DNA of 64,000 nt, from the NCBI RefSeq assembly GCF_001956855.1, contig NZ_MTHD01000004.1, positions 248,001-312,000 on the forward strand. The letters run 5' to 3'. The notes below the pieces were generated by a model. That model ran no database searches. It was not told the origin of the DNA and saw only the letters and a list, made by a program, of their open reading frames with translations. Origin of the DNA: Azonexus hydrophilus (GTDB lineage: Bacteria > Pseudomonadota > Gammaproteobacteria > Burkholderiales > Rhodocyclaceae). A program made the translations under genes and the position numbers. Of this stretch, positions 40,594-52,164 are shown piece by piece (within the stretch, counting starts at the first letter, position 1; each line of letters opens with the position of its first letter).

Positions 40594-40928
40594 GCAGCGG
40601 CGTCGCCTGGATCATCCTCGCCATCGCCGGGCTGTGCGAGATCGGCTGGGCGGTCGGACTGAAATATACCGAGGGCTTTTCGCGGCTGTGGCCGAGCGTG
40701 TGGACGGTGATCGCCATGGTTGCCAGCGTCGCGCTGCTCGGCTGGTCGCTGAAAGTGCTGCCGCTGGGTACCGCCTACGCGGTGTGGACCGGCATCGGCG
40801 CCGTTGGCACCGCCATCCTCGGCATCTACCTGTTCGGCGAGTCGCGGGAAGTTGCGCGGCTGGTCAGCATCGGCCTGATCGTCGCCGGCATCGTCGGGCT
40901 CAAGCTGCTGACCCCGGACGCCCACTGA
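40590..40928 (+). CDS. gdx: Small multidrug-resistance family exporter, guanidinium (Gdx/SugE) type
   Basis: 112 residues, four membrane helices. [20 protein letters not shown] carries the essential membrane Glu of SMR proteins, with [34 protein letters not shown] and [14 protein letters not shown]. The [10 protein letters not shown] and [13 protein letters not shown] segments are SugE/Gdx-like rather than EmrE-like, so guanidinium/proton antiport is the likely activity. No guanidine riboswitch precedes it; it is translated from the hemL operon through an ATGA overlap. It ends back to back with mgtE, with no gap. Confidence 0.88.
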
Positions 40929-42371
40929 TCACATCAGGAACAGCGTCGCCAGTCCGAGAAAGATGAAGAAGCCACCGGAATCGGTCAGCGCGGTGATCAT
41001 CACCGAGCCACCGATGGCCGGATCGGCGCCGAATTTCTGCCGCATCAGCGGAATGCCGACACCGGCCGAAGCCGCCAGCAGCAGATTCAGCGTCATCGCT
41101 GCCGTCATCACGATCCCCAGCTGGTAACTGCCATACAGCCACCAGGCGGCAAGCCCGAGCAGGCTGCCCCAGAGCAGGCCATTGATCGTGGCCACACCCA
41201 ATTCCTTGCGCAACAGACGACGCATCGCATCCGGCTGCACCTGGCCCATGGCGATGGCACGCACGATCATGGTGATCGTCTGGTTGCCGGAGTTGCCGCC
41301 GATGCCGGCGACGATCGGCATCAGTGCCGCCAGCGCAACCAGCTTTTCGATTGAATCCTCGAAGGCGCCGATGACGCGCGACGCGAAAAAGGCCGTGACC
41401 AGATTGACTGCCAGCCAGGCCCAGCGGTTCTTCACCGAATCCCAGACCGAGGCGAAGATGTCTTCTTCCTCGCGCAGACCGGCATGCGCCAGTTGCTCGT
41501 GCTCGGCTTCCTCGCGGATGTAGTCGACGACATCGTTCACCGTGACCCGGCCGAGCAGCTTGCCATCGCCATCGACCACCGGCGCCGACACCAGGTCGTA
41601 GCGCTCGAAGGCCTTGGCCGCGTCCTCGGCTTCGTCGTCCGGTTCGAATTCGACGAAATCGGTCTGCATCAGACTGCCAACCTCGACATCGACTTCGTTG
41701 ACCAGCAGGATGTTCAGCGGCAGCACACCTTTCAGGCGCTCGTCGCGATCGATGACGAACAACTGGTCGGTGTGATCGGGCAGTTCTTCGAAACGGCGCA
41801 GATAACGCAGCACGACTTCCAGCGTCACATCCTCGCGCACGGTGACCATGTCGAAGTCCATGATCGAGCCGACCGACTCTTCCGGATAGGACATCGCCGC
41901 GCGCAGATGCTCGCGCTCGTCGGCCGGCAGGCTGCGGAAGACGTCGTCGATGACGCTCTGCGGCAGATCGGGCGCCAGGTCGGCCAGTTCGTCGGCATCG
42001 AGGCTTTCGGCGGCGGCCACCAGTTCGTTGCGCGCCATCGACTCGATCAGGCTTTCGCGCACCGCGTCGGAGACTTCCAGCAGGATTTCGCCGTCGTGCT
42101 CGGCCTTGACCAGATCCCAGACGATCAGCCGCTCATCCGGCGGCAAAGCCTCGAGAATGTAGGCGATGTCGGCCGGGTGCATCGGCTCCAGCTTGTTCTG
42201 CAACTCGTGCAGATGCTGCTTGTGCACGATGTCCTCGACCAGATCGTGGCGCGGCCCCTCCTGCCGGTGCACCAGATCTTCCACCAGCTTGTGCCGGGCG
42301 AGCAGGGTCTGCACCTCGGCGAGGCGCTCCTGCAGATCTTCGGCATCAGTCAGTTGGTTGTCTTCACTCAT
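40929..42371 (-). CDS. mgtE: Magnesium transporter MgtE
   Basis: 480 residues from the ATG at 42371 (MSEDNQLTDAEDLQERL). It has a cytosolic MgtE N domain (MHPADIAYILEALPPDERLIVW; SVIDDVFRSLPADEREHL) and two CBS domains (about 150-270). Five membrane helices then form the pore, with the signature GIGGNSGNQTITMIVRAIAMGQ. It is a Mg2+-gated Mg2+ channel of the inner membrane. No M-box riboswitch is visible in the 77-base gap upstream. Last gene of the long minus-strand run. Confidence 0.95.
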   Translation of the reverse strand: MSEDNQLTDAEDLQERLAEVQTLLARHKLVEDLVHRQEGPRHDLVEDIVHKQHLHELQNKLEPMHPADIAYILEALPPDERLIVWDLVKAEHDGEILLEVSDAVRESLIESMARNELVAAAESLDADELADLAPDLPQSVIDDVFRSLPADEREHLRAAMSYPEESVGSIMDFDMVTVREDVTLEVVLRYLRRFEELPDHTDQLFVIDRDERLKGVLPLNILLVNEVDVEVGSLMQTDFVEFEPDDEAEDAAKAFERYDLVSAPVVDGDGKLLGRVTVNDVVDYIREEAEHEQLAHAGLREEEDIFASVWDSVKNRWAWLAVNLVTAFFASRVIGAFEDSIEKLVALAALMPIVAGIGGNSGNQTITMIVRAIAMGQVQPDAMRRLLRKELGVATINGLLWGSLLGLAAWWLYGSYQLGIVMTAAMTLNLLLAASAGVGIPLMRQKFGADPAIGGSVMITALTDSGGFFIFLGLATLFLM

Positions 42372-42448
42372 GGTGCAGCGCCGCAAATGGAGGCCCATTT
42401 TAGCACCGGGCAGATGTCGCCTTCCTGACAAATTACTGCGGATTTCCC

Positions 42449-43144
42449 CTAGGGCACGACCGCCGACGGCATCCGGGCGAGGATGATCGCCGTCTTGCGC
42501 CCCAGTCCCGGGGCGTTGCGGTTGCGGTCGTAGAAGCGGGGATTGGGAACCATCCCGGCCAGCCGCGCAGCCTGCGCCGGGCCCAACCCAGCGGCGCTGA
42601 CGCCAAAGTAATGGCGGGCAGCCGCTTCGGCGCCGAAAACGCCATTACCCCACTCGATGACATTCAGGTACACCTCGAAGATGCGCTGCTTGCTCCACAA
42701 ATGTTCCAGCAGCAGCGTGATCACCACTTCGTTGCCCTTGCGCCAGAAGGTTTTGCTCGGACTCAGGAACAGGTTCTTGGCCAGTTGCTGACTGATGGTC
42801 GAACCACCGGCGACAAAGCGTCCCTTTTTCTGGTTCTTTTCGATGGCTTTCTGGATGCCTTCCCAATCGAAGCCTTCATGATCGACGAACTTGGCATCCT
42901 CGGCAGCAATGATTGCCCGCTTCAGGTGCAGCGAGATTTGCCGATAAGGGACCCACTGCTGGCGCAGCACGGCGTCCGGATTCTTTGCCCGCAACTCGCC
43001 CAGCCGAATTTCCATGAAGCGCGTCGTCCCGGGATTGAAATACCCCCAGTACATGACCCACAGGACCAGCCAGAACAGCCAGATGAAACCCAGCGCAATC
43101 AGGCCGAGCAGTCCCCACTTGAACCAGCGGCCGACGGCCTTCAT
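42449..43144 (-). CDS. mtgA: Monofunctional biosynthetic peptidoglycan transglycosylase
   Basis: 231 residues. It polymerises lipid II into glycan strands without a transpeptidase domain. One N-terminal membrane helix ([20 protein letters not shown]) is followed by the GT51 domain: catalytic Glu in [21 protein letters not shown], then [21 protein letters not shown] and [20 protein letters not shown]. The ATG at 43144 overlaps the aroE stop (ATGA). Confidence 0.95.
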   Translation of the reverse strand: MKAVGRWFKWGLLGLIALGFIWLFWLVLWVMYWGYFNPGTTRFMEIRLGELRAKNPDAVLRQQWVPYRQISLHLKRAIIAAEDAKFVDHEGFDWEGIQKAIEKNQKKGRFVAGGSTISQQLAKNLFLSPSKTFWRKGNEVVITLLLEHLWSKQRIFEVYLNVIEWGNGVFGAEAAARHYFGVSAAGLGPAQAARLAGMVPNPRFYDRNRNAPGLGRKTAIILARMPSAVVP

Positions 43145-43965
43145 CCGCTGAGCGCTGCCCGCAGCATTGCCAGCACCGGACCGGTCGCGGGGCGCACGCC
43201 GCGCCACACGGCGAAGGCTTCGGCAGCCTGGCCGACCAGCATGCCGAGGCCATCGGCGCAGCGCGCCGCGCCTTGTTCGCGGGCCAGTTTGAGGAAAGGC
43301 GTCTCGCCCTTGCCGTACATCATGTCGTAGGCCAGCGCGCCCGGCGCGAAAATCCCCGGCGGCAACGGCAGGCTGTCGCCGGACAGGCTCGCCGATGTCG
43401 CGTTGATGACCAGATCAAAGCTTTTACCGGCCATTTTTGCGAAATTACCGGCGTCGACCGCAGCAATGTCGGAAAACGCGGCAGCCAGCGCCTCGGCCTT
43501 GTCGGCGCTACGATTGGCGATGCTCAGCGCCGCCGGCGCACCGGCCAGCAGCGGTTCGATGACGCCACGCGCGGCACCACCGGCACCAAGCAGCAGGATG
43601 CGCCTGCCGCTCAGCGCAAAACCGAGATTGCCGGCAATATCGGCAACCAGCCCGGCACCATCGGTGTTGTCGCCCAGGATGCGGCCGGCGACGAAGCTCA
43701 GCGTGTTGACCGCACCGGCCCGTGCGGCCCGCGGCGTCAGTTCGTCACACAGGCGGAAAGCCTCTTCCTTGAACGGCACGGTGACATTGGCACCGCGTCC
43801 GCCCTCGGCGACGAAGGCGGCAACGGCGGCGGCAAAGCCATCGACCGGCGCCAGCCGTGCGGTGTACAACAGATCTTCTCCGGTCGACGCGGCAAAAGCA
43901 GCATGAATGGCCGGGGATCTGGAGTGGGCAATCGGGTTGCCGAAGACGCAGTAGATATCAGGCAT
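43141..43965 (-). CDS. aroE: Shikimate dehydrogenase
   Basis: 274 residues. It reduces 3-dehydroshikimate with NADPH in aromatic amino-acid synthesis. Substrate site [11 protein letters not shown] at the start and the catalytic Lys in [10 protein letters not shown], then [17 protein letters not shown] loop [13 protein letters not shown] and ANRSADKAE. The ATG at 43965 gives the family start [18 protein letters not shown]. It is followed by mtgA and preceded by the tonB-like gene. Confidence 0.95.
   Translation of the reverse strand: MPDIYCVFGNPIAHSRSPAIHAAFAASTGEDLLYTARLAPVDGFAAAVAAFVAEGGRGANVTVPFKEEAFRLCDELTPRAARAGAVNTLSFVAGRILGDNTDGAGLVADIAGNLGFALSGRRILLLGAGGAARGVIEPLLAGAPAALSIANRSADKAEALAAAFSDIAAVDAGNFAKMAGKSFDLVINATSASLSGDSLPLPPGIFAPGALAYDMMYGKGETPFLKLAREQGAARCADGLGMLVGQAAEAFAVWRGVRPATGPVLAMLRAALSG
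43706..43715 (+). repeat. Degenerate GTTGACCGCAA-class site
   Basis: TTGACCGCAC inside aroE, preceded by G, so it has one mismatch at the last base. Similar single-mismatch sites are at 21541, 32632, 47344 and 57578. Confidence 0.4.
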
Positions 43966-43970
43966 GATGG

Positions 43971-44855
43971 TCAGCGATTGCTGGTATCGAGCGTATCGCC
44001 CGGGACGAAGTTCCATTCGCGGGCAAAGGACAGGATCGAGGCACCGCCCATCGCCTCGCGCGGAATCGGCCCGAACGGGGCCGCCATGCGCAGGATGCGC
44101 AGTGCCGCCTGATCGAGCACCTTGTGTCCCGACGAGCGGGATATCTCGGCACTGTAAATGCTGCCGTCCTCGACGTTCAGTTCGACGAAGATGACGACGC
44201 GTCCGTACAGCTTGCCGCGCGCCTGCTCCGGATAATTGAGCGTGCCGATGCGTTCGATCTTCTGTTTCCAGGCGTCGAAATAGGCTGCCAGACCATACTC
44301 TTTGGTCCGGGCGCCAATGAATTTTTTCTGTGGCCGCTTGTTGTACTCATCGACCGATTTGCTGATTTCACCTTCGAGACGGGCCATCGCCCTTGCTGCA
44401 TCGGCAAGATCCAGCCCGCTCAGCGGCGTCGCCGGCGCCGGTTGCTCGCTGCGCGTCTCGGCTGCGGCCACCCGGGCCAGACTGCGCGCCTGCGCCAGCA
44501 TCTTCTGCTGCGCCGCTTCCAGTTCCTGCACCCGCCGCCGCATCTGCTGCAGATCGCTGCCGGTCACCTGCTGCGCGGTTGGCGGCAGCGGTGTCTTCGC
44601 CCGACGGTTCTCGTCGGTATTGCCACCGCCATCGAGATTGGCTTGCGCCAGCGCCTGCGCATCGCTCGGCGCGCGCGCCGAACGGGCATTGACGAGGATG
44701 ATGTCGAGCGCCTTTTCGCGGGCGACCTTCGACGCTTCGGGAAAGGCGAAATGCAGGCTGAGCAACAGCCCATGCACCAGCAGCGAAATGCCGATCGCCA
44801 GCCACAGTCGGCGATCGCCCGGGGCGTTCGGTACTGGCGCCAGCCGCTGCTTCAC
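43971..44855 (-). CDS. TonB-like periplasm-spanning protein
   Basis: 294 residues from a GTG at 44855 that overlaps the preceding stop (GTGA). One N-terminal membrane helix ([20 protein letters not shown]) contains the His of the TonB transmembrane segment. A charged and coiled-coil region follows ([22 protein letters not shown]). The C-terminal TonB domain has [39 protein letters not shown] and [15 protein letters not shown]. No exbB/exbD genes are near, so it may serve another envelope task or use distant partners. Confidence 0.88.
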   Translation of the reverse strand: MKQRLAPVPNAPGDRRLWLAIGISLLVHGLLLSLHFAFPEASKVAREKALDIILVNARSARAPSDAQALAQANLDGGGNTDENRRAKTPLPPTAQQVTGSDLQQMRRRVQELEAAQQKMLAQARSLARVAAAETRSEQPAPATPLSGLDLADAARAMARLEGEISKSVDEYNKRPQKKFIGARTKEYGLAAYFDAWKQKIERIGTLNYPEQARGKLYGRVVIFVELNVEDGSIYSAEISRSSGHKVLDQAALRILRMAAPFGPIPREAMGGASILSFAREWNFVPGDTLDTSNR

Positions 44856-46753
44856 GGCGTTTCTTCCTCCATGACCTCCACCGGCTCGGCGGCATCGAGC
44901 AGCGAGACGAAGCGCAGCGTGACTTCCGGTCCGAGCAGGTCGATGGCCTCGACGGTCAGGCGCAGGCGTTGCCCCGGCGACAGGTCGGCCGGCACCGAAG
45001 GCACGCGCGCGATCAGCGGCAGGTGGTCGAGCTTGACCAGCTGCTCGCGGCGCACCGTTGCGTCGATTTCGACGATTTCATGCTGCTGCAGCCAGCGCAG
45101 GCACCAGTAACGCTCCATCGAACGCTGGAAATCGGCATAGGCGGCGTAAGTCAGTTCGAAATCGCGCATCGCGGCGAACAGTTCGGCGGATTTCTGCGGG
45201 AAAGCCGGCGGTTCGCCGCGCAGGCAGGCGATCAGTTGCCACTGGTTTACCAGGTCGCAGTAACGGCGCAGCGGCGACGTCATCCATGCGTATTGCGGCA
45301 CCCCGAGGCCTTCGTGTGGCAGCGGCGAGGTGGTCATGCGCACCTTGCCCTGCGTCTGCGCCCGGTACAGGCAGGCGATGTTCTTTTCGGCGAGCAGGCC
45401 GCCCCAAGTCGAGTTGGCGACGATCATCAGTTCGGCGACCAGCTTGTCCAGCGGACTGCCGCGCTTGCGCTCGCTGATCTCGACGCGGCAGGCATCGGGA
45501 TCGGCCAGATCGCCGTCGATGGCGAAGTTGTAGTCATTCACGCCCTGCGTCGCCGACGGCTTCCCGCGCCGGCCTTCGCAGGCATTGGCAAAGTGCCACA
45601 GGTGCAGCAGTTCGTCCTTGAAGGGTTCGTCGGGCAACGGTCCGTTGATGGTTTCGGCGTTGAACCAGGGTTCGACTTCGTGATGACGCAGATTGGCGGC
45701 GATATGCACCATTTCCAGTTGCGACTCGTGCGAAATCACCTCGAATTGCTCGTTGACCGTGAGATAGATCGACACCGCCGGGCAATCGACGCCGCCGGCC
45801 AGCGTGTAGTTCTGCACGACCGCGTCGGGCAGCATGGTGATCTTGTTACCCGGCATGTAAACCGTGGACAAGCGGGTGCGGGCAACACCGTCGAGCGGCG
45901 AGCCATGCTCGATGGCCAGGCCCGGTGCGGCAATATGGATGCCGATGCGCGAGCCGATGCCGGGCAGCCGGACGACCGACAGCGCATCATCGATCTCGGT
46001 GGTGTTGGCATCGTCGATCGAAAAGGCGCGCACGTCGGCACGCGGCAGGTCGCGCGGCAGCTTCGGCGCATCGAGCGCCGGGAAGGCCAAACCCTTCGGG
46101 AACTGTTCGTGCAGGAAACGCTTGTAGTGCAGGTGGTAGGCCGACTTGATCGCGCCGCATTTGAACAGCAGTTGCGCGGCGGTCAGGCCGGTTTCGTCAC
46201 AGGCCGTCTCGAAAGCCTTGGTTTCCGGCTTGTTGCGATCCGGCGCGTAGAGCAGGGCGTCGGTCAGGGCGCCGATTTCCGGCGGCAGACGGAATGCCTT
46301 CAGCTCGGTGAGCCAGCCTTCCATCGCGAGCGCTTGCTGACGCTTTTTTTCAAGATTGGCCAGAGCAGCTGCGAGAATGTCGGCAGGCGCCTTGCGGAAG
46401 CGGCCCTTGCCTTTGCGGTGGAAATAGACAGGCGCGGCGTGCAGGGCAAGCAGCACCGCCGTCGCTTCGACCGGCGCGGGGTCGTGTCCGTAGTAATCAC
46501 GGGCAAAATCCAGAAACGAAAATTCGCCATCGCTGACGCACTCCCACAGGAAATCGGCCTCGATTTCTTCAGCCAGCGGCGTTGCCTGCTCGAGCAGGTG
46601 CGCGGCGGAAGGTTTCTCGAAGCGCAACAACACGGTTGCGGCCTTGATCTTGCTGCGCTTGCCGGTCGGCATTTCAACCTGCAACGAGCTGTCGTTGTCG
46701 GCCATGATGGTGCCGGCCTTGAAGCCGCCGTCTTCTTCAAACAATACATTCAT
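44852..46753 (-). CDS. RNB-domain exoribonuclease (RNase II/R family)
   Basis: 633 residues from the ATG at 46753. The RNB catalytic core has the acidic metal ligands in FSIDDANTTEIDDALSVV, then YMPGNKITMLP and WMTSPLRRYCDLVNQ. A short OB-like tail follows (SPGQRLRLTVEAIDLLGPEV). The N-terminal region (FEEDGGFKAGTIMADNDSSL) does not look like the cold-shock domains of RNase II or R. This divergent class is common in betaproteobacteria. It likely degrades RNA 3'-5'. Confidence 0.9.
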   Translation of the reverse strand: MNVLFEEDGGFKAGTIMADNDSSLQVEMPTGKRSKIKAATVLLRFEKPSAAHLLEQATPLAEEIEADFLWECVSDGEFSFLDFARDYYGHDPAPVEATAVLLALHAAPVYFHRKGKGRFRKAPADILAAALANLEKKRQQALAMEGWLTELKAFRLPPEIGALTDALLYAPDRNKPETKAFETACDETGLTAAQLLFKCGAIKSAYHLHYKRFLHEQFPKGLAFPALDAPKLPRDLPRADVRAFSIDDANTTEIDDALSVVRLPGIGSRIGIHIAAPGLAIEHGSPLDGVARTRLSTVYMPGNKITMLPDAVVQNYTLAGGVDCPAVSIYLTVNEQFEVISHESQLEMVHIAANLRHHEVEPWFNAETINGPLPDEPFKDELLHLWHFANACEGRRGKPSATQGVNDYNFAIDGDLADPDACRVEISERKRGSPLDKLVAELMIVANSTWGGLLAEKNIACLYRAQTQGKVRMTTSPLPHEGLGVPQYAWMTSPLRRYCDLVNQWQLIACLRGEPPAFPQKSAELFAAMRDFELTYAAYADFQRSMERYWCLRWLQQHEIVEIDATVRREQLVKLDHLPLIARVPSVPADLSPGQRLRLTVEAIDLLGPEVTLRFVSLLDAAEPVEVMEEETP

Positions 46754-46760
46754 CGGCGGA

Positions 46761-47318
46761 TTATAGCCCGGCAAATTCAATGAGTTGCGGCAACAACTCG
46801 GGAAACCGCGTGAAGCTGTGATCGCCGCCCTCGTAGACACGCTGCCGGCAGCCGAACCAGAAGGCCTGCGCATCGTGATAATCGAGCACCTCGTCGCCGG
46901 TTTCCAGCAGCAGCCAGTAACGTTCCGGTGTCGGCCGGGCGACCTGCGCGCGCAGTTGCGCGGCGTGTTCGGCGGTGAAGGAAAAGCGCTCGCCGCTATG
47001 GAAATTGTCGTGTTCGCCGATGAATTTCGTCACATCGATGCGGTCGACCGCAGCCGGATTGATCAGTACCGCGTTCAACCCGTACTTCTCCGCCAGATGG
47101 CTGGCGTAATGTCCGCCGAGCGACGAACCGACCAGCGTCACCCGGCCGCCGGCGGCTTCGATCAGGCGCGACATGTCGGCCATGGCGATGGCCGGCACCG
47201 GTGACAGTTGCGGACAGACAAACTGCCCGGCCAGCCCGCGCCGGGCCATTTCCTCAGCCAGCAGGCGCGATTTCCACGATGCCGGCGACGAGCGGAAACC
47301 ATGCAGGTAAAGGATCAC
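46761..47318 (-). CDS. YqiA-like alpha/beta-hydrolase esterase
   Basis: 185 residues from a GTG at 47318 inside the uppP stop (GTGA). Esterase signatures: [18 protein letters not shown] at the start, nucleophile Ser in [19 protein letters not shown] near 72, [10 protein letters not shown], catalytic Asp in [11 protein letters not shown] and His in [13 protein letters not shown]. The E. coli homologue hydrolyses short acyl esters; the natural substrate is unknown. Seven bases separate its stop from the RNB gene start. Confidence 0.9.
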   Translation of the reverse strand: MILYLHGFRSSPASWKSRLLAEEMARRGLAGQFVCPQLSPVPAIAMADMSRLIEAAGGRVTLVGSSLGGHYASHLAEKYGLNAVLINPAAVDRIDVTKFIGEHDNFHSGERFSFTAEHAAQLRAQVARPTPERYWLLLETGDEVLDYHDAQAFWFGCRQRVYEGGDHSFTRFPELLPQLIEFAGL

Positions 47319-48136
47319 GCCGTCCACTCGACCCAGCCCATTTGTGCGGTCAACAGCACAATCACGCCAAAAACAATGCGATACCACGCAAACACGGTGA
47401 AATCGTGGTTGGAAATGTAGCGGACCAGGGCCTTGACGCTGAGCATTGCGGCGATGAACGAGGCGACGAAACCGACAGCGAACACCGGCAGGTCCTCCAG
47501 TCGCAGGATCGCCCAGTTCTTGTAGACGTCGTAAAGGGTCGCCGCAAACATCGTCGGAATGGCGAGGAAAAAGGAGAACTCGGTCGCCGTCTTGCGCGAC
47601 AGGCCGAAGATCAGCCCGCCCATGATCGTCGCCCCCGAGCGCGAGGTCCCGGGAAACATCGCCAGCGCCTGGGCGAAGCCGACCTTGAGCGCATCGGACC
47701 AGCGCATTTCGTCGACGCTGTTGATGCGCGGCTGGTACACCTTGCGCTCGATGTAGAGGATCAGGAAACCGCCGACAATCAGCGCGCCGGCGACCGTCAG
47801 CGGATTGAACAGATAAGTCTTGATCGTGCTGTGAAACATCAAGCCGAGCACCGCTGCCGGCATGAAACCAACCATCAGCAAGCCGACGAAACGCTGCTGC
47901 ACCGGGTCCGAGCGCAGTCCGCCGGCCACCTGGGTGATCCGCTCGCGATACAGCCAGCACACCGCCAGGATAGCGGCCAGCTGGATGACGATCTTGAACA
48001 CCTTGCTCTGTTCGTTGGTGTAGTCGAGCAGACTGCCACCAATGATCAGGTGGCCGGTCGAGGAAATCGGCAGGAATTCGGTCAGCCCCTCGACAACGCC
48101 GAGGATCAGGGCTTTCAGGAGAAGAATCGGGTCCAT
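47315..48136 (-). CDS. uppP: Undecaprenyl-diphosphatase (BacA/UppP)
   Basis: 273 residues, about eight membrane helices. It recycles undecaprenyl pyrophosphate for wall and LPS synthesis. Catalytic segments [19 protein letters not shown] and [20 protein letters not shown] are intact. The ATG at 48136 begins [11 protein letters not shown], the family start; a GTG four codons upstream is possible. It sits in the envelope-rich minus-strand run with mtgA. Confidence 0.96.
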   Translation of the reverse strand: MDPILLLKALILGVVEGLTEFLPISSTGHLIIGGSLLDYTNEQSKVFKIVIQLAAILAVCWLYRERITQVAGGLRSDPVQQRFVGLLMVGFMPAAVLGLMFHSTIKTYLFNPLTVAGALIVGGFLILYIERKVYQPRINSVDEMRWSDALKVGFAQALAMFPGTSRSGATIMGGLIFGLSRKTATEFSFFLAIPTMFAATLYDVYKNWAILRLEDLPVFAVGFVASFIAAMLSVKALVRYISNHDFTVFAWYRIVFGVIVLLTAQMGWVEWTA

Positions 48137-48175
48137 GCGGGGCGGCACTCTATGACAAGAGCGCGCATTTTACCC

Positions 48176-48418
48176 TTACGGACGCGTCGCCGCCTCCAGA
48201 TTGGCAAGCCAGCGCAGCGCCTGGTCGCGCGTCTCGCCGCACATTTCCCGCGCCGGCTGCAGCCCGGCACAGCATGCCGGACGCTCCGGCAGCCCGAATA
48301 TCCGGCAGCGCATGGCAGTATCGAGATGCCGGCAAGCCTCTCCCGCCGGCTTGTCCAGCGAGGAAATCGACGGCGCGATGCAGCAGGCGCCACAGCCCGG
48401 GCGACAGACCGGAATCAC
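48176..48418 (-). CDS. Mini YkgJ-family cysteine-cluster protein
   Basis: 80 residues from a GTG at 48418 that overlaps the clcA stop (GTGA). Cysteines: CRPGCGACC at the start, CRH, CRIFG, ACCAG and [19 protein letters not shown], then [19 protein letters not shown], matches the short form of the YkgJ zinc/iron-chelating family. The cluster probably holds a metal. Function unknown. It is translationally coupled to clcA and lies 39 bases before uppP. Confidence 0.85.
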   Translation of the reverse strand: MIPVCRPGCGACCIAPSISSLDKPAGEACRHLDTAMRCRIFGLPERPACCAGLQPAREMCGETRDQALRWLANLEAATRP

Positions 48419-49821
48419 TTGGCCGGCGGCGGCGACTGTTGCCGGACCATGTGCTCGGCCAGCGTCGCATACAAGGGCTTCGAAACCATCCGTGACACCG
48501 CCGACGCGATCAGCGCCGTGGCCATCAGACCGATCACCAGCGAGTAGCCGTCAACCATTTCCATGACGATGATGAACGCAGTAATCGGCGCCTGCGTCGC
48601 CGCGGCGAGAAAGCCGACCATGCACAGCACGACGATGGTGGTCGGGAAAGCCTGACCGGAAAGCAGCGGCACCAGATCCTGGCCGATGCCGGCGCCAATC
48701 GCCAGCGACGGCGCGAAGATCCCGCCCGGCAGACCGGAAAGGTAGGAAATCACCGTCGCCACGAATTTCGCCGGCCCGTAATACCAGGGCATGTCGGCCT
48801 GTCCGGTCAGCAAGGACTTGGTTTCCGGAAAACCGCTACCCCAGGTGATGCCGCCGCTGGTGTAGCCGATCGCTGCCAGCAGCAGCCCGCAAAAAACCAC
48901 GAAGGCGTAAGGATGCGCGCTGCGGAATTCCGCCAGTCGCCCCTTCCAGCCAGTCACCGAAATCAGCAGCATGCGGGCAAAGATTCCACCGGCGAAGCCG
49001 GTGATGACGGCACACGTCAGGATCGTGTACAACAACTCCGAACTTTCGCCGAACACCACGACCCGACCGAAATAGTTGTCGTTGCCAAGGAAATACTGGG
49101 CGATCACACCGGCCAGCACGATGGCGGTGATGACCACGCCGCTCATCCGCGACTCGACGCTGCGCGACAATTCCTCAATGGCAAAGACGATCCCGGCCAG
49201 CGGCGCGTTGAACGCCGCGGCAATCCCCGCTGCCCCGCCAGCCACCAGCAGATGCTGGCGATGGATGCGCAAGGTTGCCGGCATGAAACGGCCGGCCGCC
49301 GCCATCAGGCTGGCGCCGATCTGCACGGTCGGTCCCTCGCGCCCAAAGGAGAAACCTGCGCCGACAGCCCCCACCCCGAGCATGATCTTGCCAAACGCGA
49401 TGCGCAGCGACACCAGCGGCCGCCACGGCCCATCCGCCGGCCGCTTCATCTCGGCAATCACCTGCGGAATCCCGCTGCCCTGCGACCCTGGAAAATACGT
49501 CCGGGTCAGCCAGAGCAAACCGGCACCGGCCAGTGGCGTGACGATGAACGGCATCCAGGGATACAGCGCTGCCGCATGGGCAAAGCGCTCGGCAGCGCCA
49601 TCGCTGAGCAGCGCAAACGCCACCGCCGCCAGACCGACGACAATGCCACACCCCCAGAAAACCATGCGCCCGCCCCAGATGCGCAATTGCGCCAGCAGGT
49701 AGTTCTGGTTGGCACGGATGTAGGCTTGCGTCAGCCGCAAGCGGGCTTCGACCCGCTGTCGAAGCGCCATCAGGCGACGCATGATCCAGCCTTGATCAGA
49801 ACTCACAACGCCTCCAGGCAT
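48415..49821 (-). CDS. clcA: ClC-type chloride/proton antiporter or channel
   Basis: 468 residues. The selectivity-filter segments of the ClC family are present: [31 protein letters not shown] with the gating Glu of GREGP, and [18 protein letters not shown]. About ten or more membrane helices are visible. The gating Glu suggests Cl-/H+ exchange, as in E. coli ClcA. The start is uncertain: ATG at 49821, a GTG shortly downstream with GGAGG before it, or the ATG at 49782 (MRRLMALRQ). It begins the nine-gene minus-strand run. Confidence 0.93.
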   Translation of the reverse strand: MPGGVVSSDQGWIMRRLMALRQRVEARLRLTQAYIRANQNYLLAQLRIWGGRMVFWGCGIVVGLAAVAFALLSDGAAERFAHAAALYPWMPFIVTPLAGAGLLWLTRTYFPGSQGSGIPQVIAEMKRPADGPWRPLVSLRIAFGKIMLGVGAVGAGFSFGREGPTVQIGASLMAAAGRFMPATLRIHRQHLLVAGGAAGIAAAFNAPLAGIVFAIEELSRSVESRMSGVVITAIVLAGVIAQYFLGNDNYFGRVVVFGESSELLYTILTCAVITGFAGGIFARMLLISVTGWKGRLAEFRSAHPYAFVVFCGLLLAAIGYTSGGITWGSGFPETKSLLTGQADMPWYYGPAKFVATVISYLSGLPGGIFAPSLAIGAGIGQDLVPLLSGQAFPTTIVVLCMVGFLAAATQAPITAFIIVMEMVDGYSLVIGLMATALIASAVSRMVSKPLYATLAEHMVRQQSPPPAK

Positions 49822-49902
49822 CGGGGAGGCTTCGCCATTGCGGCGAAAAATGGAAGAAACACTTCATGACCGGCATTTTGACAGGATTTCGCTGCATCGT
49901 TC

Positions 49903-49940
49903 AGGCAAAAATGGCGGCCAGCGCCGCCATTTTTGCCTGT
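49903..49940. terminator. Bidirectional terminator between clcA and thiC
   Basis: A perfect 17-base inverted repeat, CAGGCAAAAATGGCGGC, CAGC loop, then its complement. The A and T runs sit in the stem, so it can stop transcription from thiC. Confidence 0.85.
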
Positions 49941-49958
49941 TTTGGACCGTCGACCGCA

Positions 49959-52030
<2,072 letters not shown>

Positions 52031-52108
52031 ACGAGTGGGCTGCAAGGTACTGGAAACACTGGAAAAATGCAACAATTGCACAAGAAAGCTCAAGATTTCT
52101 CGAAACTG

Positions 52109-52125
52109 GTCGAAATAAGTTCGAC
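52109..52125. promoter_or_regulatory. Short palindrome upstream of the carbonic anhydrase gene
   Basis: GTCGAA, five bases, TTCGAC, 40 bases before the start codon, in the divergent region shared with the thiC leader. It could be an operator. The rest of 52031-52164 shows no clear promoter. Confidence 0.3.
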
Positions 52126-52164
52126 AAGCCCGCGAATTTCAAAGAAAAGCCTGAGGGAAACATA

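Noticed and set aside
42372..42448. Mg2+-sensing M-box riboswitch upstream of mgtE
   Set aside because: The gap is only 77 bases and shows none of the M-box structure.
46761..47960. One 399-codon minus-strand frame that joins an unknown segment to the YqiA-like esterase
   Set aside because: Its first half is the uppP gene read out of frame. The esterase starts at the GTG at 47318, coupled to uppP.
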